A stretch of 64,000 bases of DNA from Pseudomonas sp. URMO17WK12:I11 (GTDB lineage: Bacteria > Pseudomonadota > Gammaproteobacteria > Pseudomonadales > Pseudomonadaceae), in assembly GCF_007677725.1 (NCBI RefSeq), contig NZ_VEDF01000001.1:451457-515456 (forward strand), written 5' to 3'. Within the stretch, counting starts at the first letter, position 1; every line of letters starts with the position of its first letter. Below the pieces are notes generated by a model that saw only the letters and a list, made by a program, of their open reading frames with translations, was not told the DNA's origin and ran no database searches. Below are positions 34,364 to 42,778 of the stretch, piece by piece. The position numbers and the translations under genes are program-made.

Positions 34364-35698
34364 CTATGCGCTGGTCAGCGCCAGCGGCGCCTGGACCGCG
34401 CCGTGTTGGCAGGCCAGGTCGCGGTGCAGCGCTCGTGCGATCTCTGCGGCGCGCGAAGGCAGCACCGACAGCAGGGTATCGCTCAGGCCGTGGCTGTTTT
34501 CACAGAAGCCTTGCAGGTACACCGATGCCTGCAGCTCAGGGCCGGCCAGCAAGCGGTAATTGCGGTCGACGTTGAAGTCCTCCACGTAATCGGCCAAGGG
34601 CGCCAACAGCTCGCGGTGAGAGCGGCGCTCGTAGCCCGTGGCGAGGATCACCGCATCGTAGCGGTGGGTCTGCTGCTGACCGGTGGCCAGGTCGCGCAGG
34701 GTCAGTTCGATGCCATCGCGTGTGGCCACCACTGCTTCCACCTGGCGCCGACACAGTACGTTATGGCGGAACTGATGGGCCACTTTCTGCCGGTAGAGAA
34801 TGCCGTAGATCCGCTCGATCAGGTCGAGATCGACCACCGAATAGTTGGTGTTGTGGTATTCACCGAGCAACTTCGCGCGCTGGTCGGCCGGCTCGTTGTA
34901 GACCAGGTCGGTGTAGTCCGGCGAGAAGATCTCGTTGACGAACGGGCTGTCGTCGGCGGGTTTAAGGGCAGAACCGCGCAGAATCATGTCGACCTTGACC
35001 GACGGGTAGCTGTCGTTGAGGTCAATGAACGCCTCGGCCGCGCTCTGGCCGGAGCCCAGGACAGCAATGCGCATGGGTTTGCCAGCGGTGCAGGGCAGCT
35101 TGCTCAGGCTGCTGAGGTACTGGGAATGGTGAAATACCCGCGGATCGTCCTTGAAGGCACCGAACTTCTCGGGGATCTTCGGTGTGCCGCCGCTGCCCAC
35201 CACCACCGAACGGGTCAAGCGGCTGAATTCGCGGCCCTGGGCATCGCGCGACACCAGGCGCAGGTGCTGGACGCGACCCTCCTTGAGCTCAGGTTCGATG
35301 CGCAGTACCTGCTCGCCGTACACCGCCTGGTTGGCGAAATGCTCGGCAGCCCAGCGCAGGTAGTCGTTGTACTCCAGGCGGCAGGGATAGAACGTGCCCA
35401 GGTTGATGAAATCGGCCAGGCGCTGCTTCTGGTGCAGGTAGTTGACGAAGCTGTAGGGGCTGGTCGGGTTGCGCAGCGAGACCAAGTCCTTGAGGAAGGA
35501 AATCTGCAGCTCGCTTTGCGTGGCCAGGGTTTCACCGTGCCAGCGGTATTCCTCCTGCTTGTCGATGAACAGCGCGTCGAGGGCATGACCTTGGGTCTGG
35601 GCGAGTTCTTCCAGGGCGATGGCCAAGGCCAGATTGGACGGGCCGAAGCCTACGCCGATCAAGTCCTTGATGATTTCCGTGTGTGCAGGCTGGCTCAT
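34364..35698 (-). CDS. pvdA: L-ornithine N5-monooxygenase of pyoverdine synthesis
   Basis: A 444-residue flavoprotein starting MSQPAHTEIIKDLIG. FAD site GVGFGPSNLALAIAL (about residues 16-30), substrate region LQISFLKDLVSLRNP, NADPH site VLGSGQSAAEAF (about residues 225-236) and the C-terminal ATGYERR motif are all present, so it looks active. It hydroxylates ornithine N5, the first step to the hydroxamate ligands of pyoverdine. A PvdS-type promoter lies 75 bp upstream of the ATG. It is apart from peptide-synthetase genes, as often seen in P. putida. Confidence 0.95.
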   Translation of the reverse strand: MSQPAHTEIIKDLIGVGFGPSNLALAIALEELAQTQGHALDALFIDKQEEYRWHGETLATQSELQISFLKDLVSLRNPTSPYSFVNYLHQKQRLADFINLGTFYPCRLEYNDYLRWAAEHFANQAVYGEQVLRIEPELKEGRVQHLRLVSRDAQGREFSRLTRSVVVGSGGTPKIPEKFGAFKDDPRVFHHSQYLSSLSKLPCTAGKPMRIAVLGSGQSAAEAFIDLNDSYPSVKVDMILRGSALKPADDSPFVNEIFSPDYTDLVYNEPADQRAKLLGEYHNTNYSVVDLDLIERIYGILYRQKVAHQFRHNVLCRRQVEAVVATRDGIELTLRDLATGQQQTHRYDAVILATGYERRSHRELLAPLADYVEDFNVDRNYRLLAGPELQASVYLQGFCENSHGLSDTLLSVLPSRAAEIARALHRDLACQHGAVQAPLALTSA

Positions 35699-35772
35699 GG
35701 CTGCGATTCCATAAAGGGTCGAATGTGGGCGCATGCCGTAGCTCCGGCGCCTGCGCTTGTACATTGGGTGGA

Positions 35773-35796
35773 ACGAGCCAAGGGAAAGGTAATTTA
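35773..35796 (-). promoter_or_regulatory. PvdS-dependent iron starvation promoter
   Basis: On the minus strand TAAAT (35796-35792) is followed by exactly 16 bases and CGT (35775-35773). This is the described iron starvation box TAAAT-N16-CGT, recognised by the ECF sigma factor PvdS/PfrI. It lies about 75 bp upstream of the pvdA start and points towards it. Confidence 0.85.
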
Positions 35797-35884
35797 CTGC
35801 CAGCCGGGTGCACGCTAAAGCTCTGCGCCCCTCGGTCGATATGCTGGTCAACGCAAGGACCCACTGCACGGCAGGGAGACAAAA

Positions 35885-36322
35885 ATGGTTGGTATCGCAG
35901 CAGTCAACATCAGCAACAATGCGGCCCAGGCACTGGGTAGTGCCCAGGCCGCAGACAGCGAAAAGGCCACGGCGGCCGGGTCGAAACTGCACGTCGACAC
36001 CGGCAAGGTCCGCGGCGACGGCCAGGCCCAGGCGACCAAAGGTACCCAGGACAGCAGCGCCAGTGATGAGCCTGCGCACATCAAGCAGCTACGCGAAATG
36101 ATCAAGAAACTGCAAAAGCAGCTGACCGAGGAGCAGAAGCAATTGGCCAGCCTGATGGCGCAGAAGGGCGACGATCCCACCCGTCTGGCGGCCATCACCG
36201 CCAAACAGGCCAGCATCGCCACCTTGGCAGGCGAGATCATGACGGCCACCGGGCAACTGCTCGAGGCGCTGCAGAAGAGTGGCGGCAGCAGCGCGGGTAG
36301 TGTGGTCAACACCCAGGCTTGA
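35885..36322 (+). CDS. Small coiled-coil protein (FlxA-like)
   Basis: A 145-residue soluble protein with GGGAG 6 bp before the ATG. The N-terminal 55 residues are low in hydrophobics and probably disordered; residues about 63-100 form a coiled coil (IKQLREMIKKLQKQLTEEQK) and a second helix follows (LAAITAKQASIATLAGEIM). It resembles FlxA-like proteins of unknown function. It diverges from pvdA with only short spacing, so the iron promoter region may influence it, but no link is shown. Confidence 0.75.
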   Translation: MVGIAAVNISNNAAQALGSAQAADSEKATAAGSKLHVDTGKVRGDGQAQATKGTQDSSASDEPAHIKQLREMIKKLQKQLTEEQKQLASLMAQKGDDPTRLAAITAKQASIATLAGEIMTATGQLLEALQKSGGSSAGSVVNTQA

Positions 36323-36373
36323 CGCGGGTAGCGAGCGGCCTGTCGGTGCTGGGGCAATGATCGGACGCGAGGC

Positions 36374-37300
36374 TCAGTCCGCAGCGACGCGTCCCTTGCC
36401 CTGCCGGTCGGACTTGTACTGCATGGCCACCGCCGGCGCTGGCTTGGCGGCACCGGTTTCCAGCCACTGGCGCAGGCGGCTGGCGTCGGCGAAGTGGGTG
36501 TACTTGCCAAAGGCGTCGAGAATAACCATGGCTACCGGGCGGTTGTCCATCTTGGTCAACAGCACCAGGCAGTGCCCAGCCTCGTTGGTGAAACCGGTCT
36601 TGGTCAGGCTGATGTCCCAATTGCTCTTGTTCACCAGATGATCAGTGTTACGAAAGCCCAAGGTGTAGTTGGGCTTGCGGAACGCCACGGTCTTTTCCCG
36701 GGTGGTCGACAGTTGGCTGAGCAGTGGGTATTTGCGCGAGGCCAGCAGCAGTTTGGCCAGGTCCCGCGCACTGGAGACGTTCTGCGTCGATAACCCGGTC
36801 GGCTCGACGTAGCGGGTGTGCGCCATGCCCAGTGCACGGGCTTTGGCGTTCATGGCCTTGATGAACGCCGGATAGCCGCCTGGGTAATGGTTGGCCAGCG
36901 AGGTGGCCGCGCGGTTTTCCGATGACATCAAGGTGATCAACAGGGTTTCGCGCCGATTCAACTCACTGCCCAGGCGTACCCGTGAATACACCCCGCGCAT
37001 GTCCGGGTTGTTGGCGATGGTCATGGTGAGCATTTCGTCCATCGGCAGCTTGGCGTCCAGCACCACCATCGCAGTCATCAGTTTGGTCACCGAGGCGATC
37101 GGTACCACGCGATCGGCATGGCTTGAATACAGCTCCTGATTGGTGTTGAGGTCGATCAGCAGGGCACTGCCCGATGCCAGGTGCAATTTGGACGGGTCAC
37201 GCTGGACCTTGGCCGGGGGTTGAGCAGCAGCGGTCGACGGCAGCGTCGCGGTACCTGTGAGCAACAGCAGCAGGCTGAGTATGGACAGGGATGTTTTCAC
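36374..37300 (-). CDS. pbpG: D-alanyl-D-alanine endopeptidase (PBP7)
   Basis: A 308-residue exported penicillin-binding protein. The GTG at 37300 giving [16 protein letters not shown] is preferred to a GTG four codons earlier. After the signal peptide come the three serine-peptidase motifs: SVTK (catalytic Ser and Lys), SEN and KTGFT. It cuts DD-cross-links in peptidoglycan and is a non-essential, low-molecular-mass PBP. Transcribed alone, convergent with the coiled-coil gene. Confidence 0.92.
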   Translation of the reverse strand: MKTSLSILSLLLLLTGTATLPSTAAAQPPAKVQRDPSKLHLASGSALLIDLNTNQELYSSHADRVVPIASVTKLMTAMVVLDAKLPMDEMLTMTIANNPDMRGVYSRVRLGSELNRRETLLITLMSSENRAATSLANHYPGGYPAFIKAMNAKARALGMAHTRYVEPTGLSTQNVSSARDLAKLLLASRKYPLLSQLSTTREKTVAFRKPNYTLGFRNTDHLVNKSNWDISLTKTGFTNEAGHCLVLLTKMDNRPVAMVILDAFGKYTHFADASRLRQWLETGAAKPAPAVAMQYKSDRQGKGRVAAD

Positions 37301-37718
37301 AATGAGGCTCACTAAAGGTTGGTATGTCGTTGGCTGTGCAAGGGTTTTCCCCCAAAAAACCGCTGCATTCTGGAGTATGGCTCAACGGCTGTCGAATGCC
37401 TTATATCCAAAGGGCTAAACGTGAAGGAAATTTAATCCTGTACCCATTTTGTACCCATTACGTCACCTCACGCCGGGCGAGATAAGCCCAATAGTTTGGC
37501 CATAGTCAGTTGGCATAGATAGGCTGGCTGTCGCACTGGGCGGCGAATTGCTTCGCTGCAACCGTGCGGCCAAAAAGGGTAAGCGGCCTGGGTGCTGGCA
37601 TGGATGACTTGCGCTGCCATGAGGCTGCGGCAGGTAGCTGTTGATCAGCTAACCGGAATGCGGGATTCGCCGAGCCCGCGCAGCATTTGGCGCCGCTCGG
37701 CGAGTTTCTCCATGAAGC
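37301..37718. other. Gene-poor stretch with possible element scar
   Basis: No convincing gene. It is noticeably less GC-rich than its surroundings at 37380-37470. Two copies of TGTACCCATT stand in tandem (37439-37448 and 37450-37459). Read on the minus strand the repeat ends an open frame (codons for VMGTKWVQD then stop) reminiscent of the end of a phage-type integrase gene, but a stop codon lies just upstream. Frames at 37592-37831 have no ribosome site or natural composition. Confidence 0.4.
37439..37459. repeat. Tandem 10-bp direct repeat
   Basis: TGTACCCATT occurs twice with one base between, giving an 11-bp period. Similar doubled motifs are seen near tyrosine-recombinase genes and attachment sites, so it may mark the edge of a lost element; it could also be chance. 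Confidence 0.5.
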
Positions 37719-38009
37719 TTAAATGCTGCTTATCCCGACCTCAGCGCAGTATGACGCTGCCGCGCTCTCGATCAACGCAATGTTCTTGTTGGCCCGCGAC
37801 AACAGGAACCATCCCAGGGCAATCATTATGATCCCTGGAATAATCAGAAAGAGCATGGGTATTCCCAGCGCAATGCAACACCATCCGATGAGCTTGAGAA
37901 ACTTTGCGCCTTTGAGCAGCATGTTTTTCTGCGCAAAAACCGCATCAGGGTCTTTGGACCCCAGCATCTTGAAACTCCCCACGATTTCCCGCTCGCTTGT
38001 CATCCACAT
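37719..38009 (-). CDS. Small membrane protein of unknown function
   Basis: A 96-residue protein, with alternative start two codons in (MTSEREIVGSFK). Two close hydrophobic segments at about residues 38-72 (LIGWCCIALGIPMLFLI, then IIMIALGWFLLSRA) suggest a membrane hairpin with cytoplasmic ends. AAGGAG-like AAAAAGGAG lies just upstream. Composition is less GC-rich than neighbours, in line with acquired DNA. No family recognised. Confidence 0.65.
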   Translation of the reverse strand: MWMTSEREIVGSFKMLGSKDPDAVFAQKNMLLKGAKFLKLIGWCCIALGIPMLFLIIPGIIMIALGWFLLSRANKNIALIESAAASYCAEVGISSI

Positions 38010-38143
38010 GAGGCGTACAGCTCCTTTTTACGTCCAATGAAACGGTATTCGTCGTAGGCGTGTCCGGCTTTGCGCGTCACGGTTTAGCCGTCTTCTGGCA
38101 AAACAGACGTCGCAAGCGCTTGAAAAGTCGCCGGAGAATAATC

Positions 38144-38287
38144 ATGGAAGCCACGTCGATCAAGCTTTCAAGCGAAGCGTCTTGGGCAATGCAGCACCCA
38201 TTCATGCAGCGGGCACCGCCGGCGTCTTATCTTGCAGCTCGGTTCTATTCCCTGTTTTGTACAGGTGCCGTTGATTTGCATGCCTGA
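38144..38287 (+). CDS. Possible 47-residue peptide
   Basis: A short frame starting MEATSIKLSSEASWAMQ with GGAG 7 bp before the ATG. Codon use is not typical of the organism and it has no recognisable feature. It lies in a 394-bp gap between a small membrane protein gene and the terminator of the next small gene. It may be a remnant or chance frame; the rest of that gap shows nothing else. Confidence 0.25.
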   Translation: MEATSIKLSSEASWAMQHPFMQRAPPASYLAARFYSLFCTGAVDLHA

Positions 38288-38339
38288 AGAAGGTTGATGC
38301 TGTGGACGGCATGCAACCGCTCCCCCCTGTTCTGCCAGG

Positions 38340-38367
38340 CAAAAAAAGACCCACCAAAAGGTGGGTC
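38340..38367 (-). terminator. Rho-independent terminator of small ORF 38404-38586
   Basis: A perfect 8-bp stem GACCCACC/GGTGGGTC (38348-38355, 38360-38367) with an AAAA loop is followed, on the minus strand, by a run of eight T. It ends transcription of the 60-residue gene that stops 36 bp before. Confidence 0.88.
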
Positions 38368-38403
38368 GCAAAGGGCGTAGGGAGCAACGCACAACAAATT
38401 CGG

Positions 38404-38586
38404 TCAAGCGATGAAACAATCGGCCTGCAGCTGCTCGGCCAGGGCCTGGGCGCTGGCGCGGCTGGCCAGCGGGCCGCTCACCGGCTCGCCATTGCTGACC
38501 AGGTACCAACAGGCCAGCAGGCCTTGCGCACGCAGCGCGGCAGGGACGGCAGTGCCGACGACGGACATGATCTGGATAGTGGTCAT
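38404..38586 (-). CDS. 60-residue conserved-type small protein
   Basis: Starts MTTIQIMSVVGTAVPAALRA at the ATG 38586, which has an optimal AGGAGGT 4-5 bp upstream; the longer frame to 38676 is not supported. The C-terminal half (GPLASRASAQALAEQLQADC) looks helical and amphipathic. Its own strong ribosome site and terminator show it is a real, well-expressed gene. Function unknown. Confidence 0.8.
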   Translation of the reverse strand: MTTIQIMSVVGTAVPAALRAQGLLACWYLVSNGEPVSGPLASRASAQALAEQLQADCFIA

Positions 38587-38843
38587 GGGGACCTCCTGTA
38601 AACGTGGGCCTACCTTACCCAGCAGCCGTCGGCGTTTGAAATCAACACGCTCAATAGTGCTCATTAGTTTTATCAACGGTCTCAGGTGACGAGCACTGCC
38701 AACGCCTGTCTGCGGGCCTTGTTACTATGACAACGACCTGTGTAAAACAAGCACAGGGAAAGGGTAAAGGTTGTGTAAGGTAAGCCTGGCGGTCGGCGTG
38801 GCCCGGCGCAGTGGTGGTGGGTATCTAGAAGAAGGAGCGATTC

Positions 38844-39674
38844 ATGGCGGTCACCCCCAGCAGAGACACCGTGTTGTGTATTTCCCTGGCGGGACGGCCA
38901 GGTACGTTCGGCGTGCGTTTTCACAATCACCTGTACCAGCAGCTCGGGCTGGACTTCTACTACAAGGCCATGACCACCGATGACCTGCCGGCGGCCGTGG
39001 CAGGTATCCGTGCCTTGGGCATTCGCGGCTGCGGGGTGTCGATGCCGTACAAGGAGGCCTGCATGGCCCTGGTCGATGAAATCGACCCATCGGCAGCGGC
39101 AATCGAGTCGATCAACACGCTGGTGAACGAGGCAGGGCGCCTGAAGGCCTATAACACCGATTATCTGGCGGTTCGGCAATTGCTCGAGCAGCATGCAGTC
39201 GATCCTGATACCGCATTTGCCTTGCGCGGCAGTGGCGGCATGGCCAAGGCAGTGGCCTGCGCGTTGCGCGATGCTGGCTTTGCCGAGGGCATCATCGTGG
39301 CACGCAACGAGCAGGCTGGGCGGCAGTTGGCCGATGTCTGCGGATACCGCTGGGTGGCGGAGCTGGGTGACCTGTGCCCGCCGATGCTGGTAAACGTCAC
39401 GCCGATCGGCATGGCCGGTGGGCCGGAGGCGGAGCAACTGGCCTTCAGCGACACTGCCATCACGGCTGCCGAGCGCGTCTTCGACGTGGTCGCGATGCCC
39501 GCGCAGACGCCCTTGATCCGCCGCGCCCAGGCGCTGGGCAAACCGGTGATCACGGGCTTGGAAGTCATCGCCTTGCAGGCCCTGGAGCAATTCGTGCTGT
39601 ATACCGGCGTCAGGCCAACCCCGGAACAAGTCGATGCGGCGGTGGCTTACGCGCGCGCCGCATCGGTGAGTTGA
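38844..39674 (+). CDS. Shikimate 5-dehydrogenase-like protein (AroE paralogue)
   Basis: A 276-residue AroE-family protein. Catalytic Lys in GVSMPYKEACM and Asp in YNTDYLAV are present, and the nucleotide loop reads LRGSGGMAKAVA. AAGGAG lies 6 bp before the ATG. It is more distant than the housekeeping AroE (no SxS shikimate motif at the N-terminus; reads CISLAGRPGTFG), so the substrate may be a related compound such as quinate or an aminoshikimate. It is followed at once by a small gene on the other strand. Confidence 0.85.
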   Translation: MAVTPSRDTVLCISLAGRPGTFGVRFHNHLYQQLGLDFYYKAMTTDDLPAAVAGIRALGIRGCGVSMPYKEACMALVDEIDPSAAAIESINTLVNEAGRLKAYNTDYLAVRQLLEQHAVDPDTAFALRGSGGMAKAVACALRDAGFAEGIIVARNEQAGRQLADVCGYRWVAELGDLCPPMLVNVTPIGMAGGPEAEQLAFSDTAITAAERVFDVVAMPAQTPLIRRAQALGKPVITGLEVIALQALEQFVLYTGVRPTPEQVDAAVAYARAASVS

Positions 39675-39680
39675 TTGCCC

Positions 39681-39923
39681 TTAGCGGGCGCGGTGGCGCC
39701 CGTCCAGTTGCTGGTCGACCAGTGCTCGGCCGTGGGCCAGCGACACGTGCTGGGCATTGTCCAGGTCGGAGAAGAACTTCATCGGCATCGACATGCGCCT
39801 GCTGACATGACCCTGCGGATCGGTGATCAGACAGCCAGCGGCATAGGGCAGGGGGGAATCGGGATGGGGCATCACGCTGGCAGTGATGATGTGGTCGCGG
39901 TATTCACAGTGAAGAGATTGCAT
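39681..39923 (-). CDS. 80-residue hypothetical protein
   Basis: Starts MQSLHCEYRDHIITASVMPH with AAGGA upstream of the ATG at 39923. The pattern YAAGCLITDPQGHVSRR followed by FFSDLDNAQHVSLAHGRALVDQQL looks like a compact beta-alpha domain. Conserved-hypothetical style; no function recognised. Converges with the AroE-like gene, 6 bp apart, and lies downstream of gloA. Confidence 0.75.
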   Translation of the reverse strand: MQSLHCEYRDHIITASVMPHPDSPLPYAAGCLITDPQGHVSRRMSMPMKFFSDLDNAQHVSLAHGRALVDQQLDGRHRAR

Positions 39924-40018
39924 CGTCCTTACCTCGCTGTGGTGGGTAAAGCCATAACCTTGATATACCACAGCAGGGGGCCGGCGAAACCCGGCCCGAC
40001 GAGCGTACCCAGGGGTGA

Positions 40019-40546
40019 TCAGCCCTCGAGTGCGGCCGGCTGGATCACTTCGACCCAATAACCGTCCGGGTCTTTGATGAAGGCCAGGTGGTTCATGCGC
40101 CCGTCTTGCAGACGCTTCTGGAAGGGCACGCCCAGCGCCTCGAAACGGGCGCACGCCTCGCGCACGTCCGGCACCGATACGCAGATGTGGCCGAAGCCGC
40201 GCGGGTCGGTGTTGCCGTTGTGGTAGACGACCTCAGGGTCGTTCTCGCTGCCGTGGTTGTGGGTCAGTTCCAGTACGCCTGGGATCGACTTCATCCACTG
40301 ATGGCGCGCGGCGTCATCGGCGGGGATCTGCGCCAGGTCGACCAGCGCCAGGAAGTACAGGCTGAAGGCCGCATCCGGGAAGTCGCGCTTGTCGACGACG
40401 CGAAAGCCCAGCACGCGGGTATAGAAGTCCAGCGATTTCTCGATGTCCTTGACCCGCAGCATGGTGTGGTTGAACACGAACTGGGCGGTGGCGGCGTCAG
40501 GCTGCGCGGTGACACCAGGCAGGGTTTGCAGATCATGCAGGCTCAT
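40019..40546 (-). CDS. gloA: Lactoylglutathione lyase (glyoxalase I)
   Basis: A 175-residue glyoxalase. Metal and substrate residues are in place: H in FVFNHTMLRVKD, E in GVLELTHNHG, H in GFGHICVSVPD and E in GYWVEVIQP. It isomerises the methylglyoxal-glutathione adduct to S-lactoylglutathione in the cytoplasm. The length, with the insert around QIPADDAARHQWMKSIPG, fits the longer, zinc-type eukaryote-like class. The ATG at 40546 gives MSLHDLQTLPG. Confidence 0.93.
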   Translation of the reverse strand: MSLHDLQTLPGVTAQPDAATAQFVFNHTMLRVKDIEKSLDFYTRVLGFRVVDKRDFPDAAFSLYFLALVDLAQIPADDAARHQWMKSIPGVLELTHNHGSENDPEVVYHNGNTDPRGFGHICVSVPDVREACARFEALGVPFQKRLQDGRMNHLAFIKDPDGYWVEVIQPAALEG

Positions 40547-40635
40547 AGGAACTCCAATAGCGAAGCTGGCAAGCGGTTGCCAGCGCAACAAACAAGCAGA
40601 CCATGATACGGCAGTGAAGATTCAGCGCAAATGAA

Positions 40636-40665
40636 AGCGCCCTGCTCTTGAAGGAGCAGGGCGCT
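40636..40665 (-). terminator. Terminator of the MvaT-family gene
   Basis: AGCGCCCTGCTC (40636-40647) and GAGCAGGGCGCT (40654-40665) form a perfect 12-bp stem with a 6-base loop, followed on the minus strand by TTTCATTT. It lies about 110 bp after the regulator stop and before gloA, separating the two. Confidence 0.75.
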
Positions 40666-40773
40666 GGAATTAGAGGCCCGCATGTGCGGGCGCGTGATGG
40701 GGTCGCTAGTCCGTTAGCTGGTTCGATAGTGCGCGCGGCGGTGTGAAAAAAGTGTGAAGCGCTTGTTGATGTT

Positions 40774-41136
40774 TCATCCGCGCAGCCAACTGTCTACCGT
40801 GCTGGCGCCGTATTGCTCTTTCCAGGCCTTCAGGCCCCGGTGATTACCCCCTTTGGTTTCGATTTTTTCGCCGGTATGCGGGTTTTCGTAGACTTTCACC
40901 ACGCGCGCCCGACGCTGTTGTTTGGGCGCACTCGCTTTACCCCGTGATGGCGTCTTGGGGTCGAGCAGCGCGACAATATCACGCAGGCCCTTGTCATAGG
41001 TTTTCATCAACCCAACCAGCTTCTGCTCGAATTCAATTTCCCGTTTGAGGCCGGCGTCCTTTTTTAACGCCTCCAGTTGCGCCATCTGTTCTTGAAGCGC
41101 TTTTTCGGCGGCGCGAAACTCTGCAAGTCTGGACAC
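40774..41136 (-). CDS. turB: MvaT/H-NS-like silencing protein (TurB-type)
   Basis: A 120-residue MvaT-family protein. The GTG at 41136, 8 bp after AAGGAG, gives the family start MSRLAEFRAAEKALQEQ; the upstream GTG/ATG at 41145-41142 are too close to the ribosome site. N-terminal coiled coil for oligomerisation, then the C-terminal DNA-binding domain with the AT-hook-like loop KGGNHRGLKAWKEQYG. It binds AT-rich DNA and silences foreign genes. The place beside gloA and cobF matches my memory of P. putida TurB. Confidence 0.85.
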   Translation of the reverse strand: MSRLAEFRAAEKALQEQMAQLEALKKDAGLKREIEFEQKLVGLMKTYDKGLRDIVALLDPKTPSRGKASAPKQQRRARVVKVYENPHTGEKIETKGGNHRGLKAWKEQYGASTVDSWLRG

Positions 41137-41145
41137 TGTCATCAC

Positions 41146-41421
41146 TCCTTAACGTCTTCAGCGGCAGGGCGCAACGCAACTGTCAGGCACTTGGCGCCGG
41201 CCACGCGGTTTAAACATCAGTCCACTGACTTCGAGTGTAGTCAGCCCATGGCATTCGGCAAACAGCTAACTTTGATTAACTAATTCGGGAACTTTCTGCT
41301 GTTGCCCGTGCTGTCCACTTCGCTCATTGAATTGATCCATGCGGCGCTGTCAATTGCCGGGCGCGATGGCCTCGCTCAGCTATAACTTCACCATCATCCT
41401 CGTTTCATAAGCGACCGTGTA
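41146..41421. promoter_or_regulatory. Divergent promoter region of MvaT-family gene and cobF
   Basis: The region is AT-rich around 41262-41290, suitable for autoregulation by an MvaT protein. An inverted repeat CTGACT-N8-AGTCAG lies at 41225-41244. No cobalamin riboswitch signature (B12 box) could be found before cobF. Confidence 0.4.
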
Positions 41422-42171
41422 ATGAAAACCTTGCTGTTGATCGGAATCGGTCCCGGCGACCCACGCCAGATCACCCTCGAAGCACTCGATGCCTTGCGCC
41501 ACGCCTCGGTGTTTTTCGTACTGGACAAGGGCACTGACAAAGACGCGTTGCTGCACCTGCGCAAAAACATGCTCCAACGCCACTGCCCGCAGGGCAACTA
41601 CCGGCTGGTCCAAGTTGCCGACCCGCAGCGCGACGCCGATGCGCCCGACTATAAGGCCGCGGTTCATCAGTGGCATTCCCAACGGGCCAGGTTGTATGCG
41701 CGGCTGATCGATGAAGAACTGGGCAGTGACGACACCGGAGCCTTCTTGTTGTGGGGCGACCCCTGTCTGTACGACAGCACGTTGCGCATTCTCGACCTGG
41801 TGCGTGAGGCTGGCGTCGCGATGACTGTAGAAGTGATTCCCGGCATCAGCAGCCTACAGGCCCTGGCGGCCAGGCATCAGGTGCCGCTGAACCGCGTGAG
41901 CGAGCCGCTGACCGTGCTGCCGGGGCGACACCTGACAGCCCATGGGCAGCTAGACAACGTGGTAGTCATGCTCGATGGCCAATGCAGGTTTGCAGCGCTG
42001 CACGACCCGGCGCTGCACATCTACTGGGGCGCCTACCTGGGCACTGAGCACGAGGTGCTGATCGCCGGGCCGTTGCAGGCAGTCAAGGCCCGGATACTTG
42101 AAGTGCGCGAGCGTGAGCGGCTACGCAGGGGGTGGATCATGGATATCTATTTGCTGCGCAGGACTGTCTAG
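41422..42171 (+). CDS. cobF: Precorrin-6A synthase (deacetylating)
   Basis: A 249-residue tetrapyrrole methylase. The SAM-binding start LLIGIGPGDPRQIT and the middle LLWGDPCLYDST match CobF, which methylates precorrin-5 at C1 with loss of acetate in aerobic cobalamin synthesis. No clear ribosome site before the ATG. It stands alone, far from other cob genes, as in related pseudomonads. Confidence 0.92.
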   Translation: MKTLLLIGIGPGDPRQITLEALDALRHASVFFVLDKGTDKDALLHLRKNMLQRHCPQGNYRLVQVADPQRDADAPDYKAAVHQWHSQRARLYARLIDEELGSDDTGAFLLWGDPCLYDSTLRILDLVREAGVAMTVEVIPGISSLQALAARHQVPLNRVSEPLTVLPGRHLTAHGQLDNVVVMLDGQCRFAALHDPALHIYWGAYLGTEHEVLIAGPLQAVKARILEVRERERLRRGWIMDIYLLRRTV

Positions 42172-42201
42172 CTGGCCATGCGTTGGCCAACATGAAACAT
42201 C

Positions 42202-42552
42202 TCAGGGTTTGCCGAGAATGCGGTAAACCGTGTCGCGCAGTTCATCGATGCTGAACGGTTTGCCGATCAAGTGCATGCCCTCCGGCACCACCACATTTTC
42301 CGCATAGCCGCTGGCGAACAGGATCGGCAGCGAAGGGCGCACTGCCCGTGCTTCGCCAGCCAGTTGGTCGCCGCGCATGTCAGGCAGGCCCACGTCGGTT
42401 ACCATCAGGGCCAGGTGCTGCTCGGGATCGTTGAGAATCCTGAGCGCAGCAGCGGCGTTCTCCGCTTCGATGGTGGCGTAGCCCAAGTCGTCGAGCACTT
42501 CGACCATCAGCATCCGTACGATGTCGTCGTCTTCGACTACTAGAAGGTGCAT
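42202..42552 (-). CDS. Single-domain response regulator
   Basis: A 116-residue receiver domain. Acidic pocket VVEDDD, phospho-acceptor Asp in LMVTDVGLPD and Lys in LIGKPFS are intact. The ATG at 42552 has AGGA upstream and gives MHLLVVEDDDIVRML. It has no output domain, so it likely acts by protein contact or as a phosphate shuttle. It diverges from the hybrid kinase gene and is probably part of the same signalling set. Confidence 0.9.
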   Translation of the reverse strand: MHLLVVEDDDIVRMLMVEVLDDLGYATIEAENAAAALRILNDPEQHLALMVTDVGLPDMRGDQLAGEARAVRPSLPILFASGYAENVVVPEGMHLIGKPFSIDELRDTVYRILGKP

Positions 42553-42778
42553 GGGTTGATTTCCTGTTATTGAAGGCATGTCCCTATCTGTGCGCCAGAC
42601 AGAGAAAGAAGTTCCCGAGGATACCGATTGTGCAATCTCGATGGAACGATTCGCACGGCATACCTTCAAATACTGGCTAAATGCCCTGCCGGTACTGTGC
42701 GCAGCCGGTTAGACTCGGCGGTTGACCGCTGAGTACAGCGGTAGATAACAACAAGGCGGTGGCCGCCACTCTTTTTCA

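Noticed and set aside
37439..37459. CRISPR-type repeat
   Set aside because: Only two 10-bp copies with a one-base gap; no spacers or cas genes.
37592..37831. 79-codon plus-strand frame
   Set aside because: No ribosome site, unnatural composition, and overlaps the end of the better supported small membrane protein gene.
41146..41421. Cobalamin riboswitch upstream of cobF
   Set aside because: No B12-box-like sequence or matching stem pattern was found; only a short inverted repeat.
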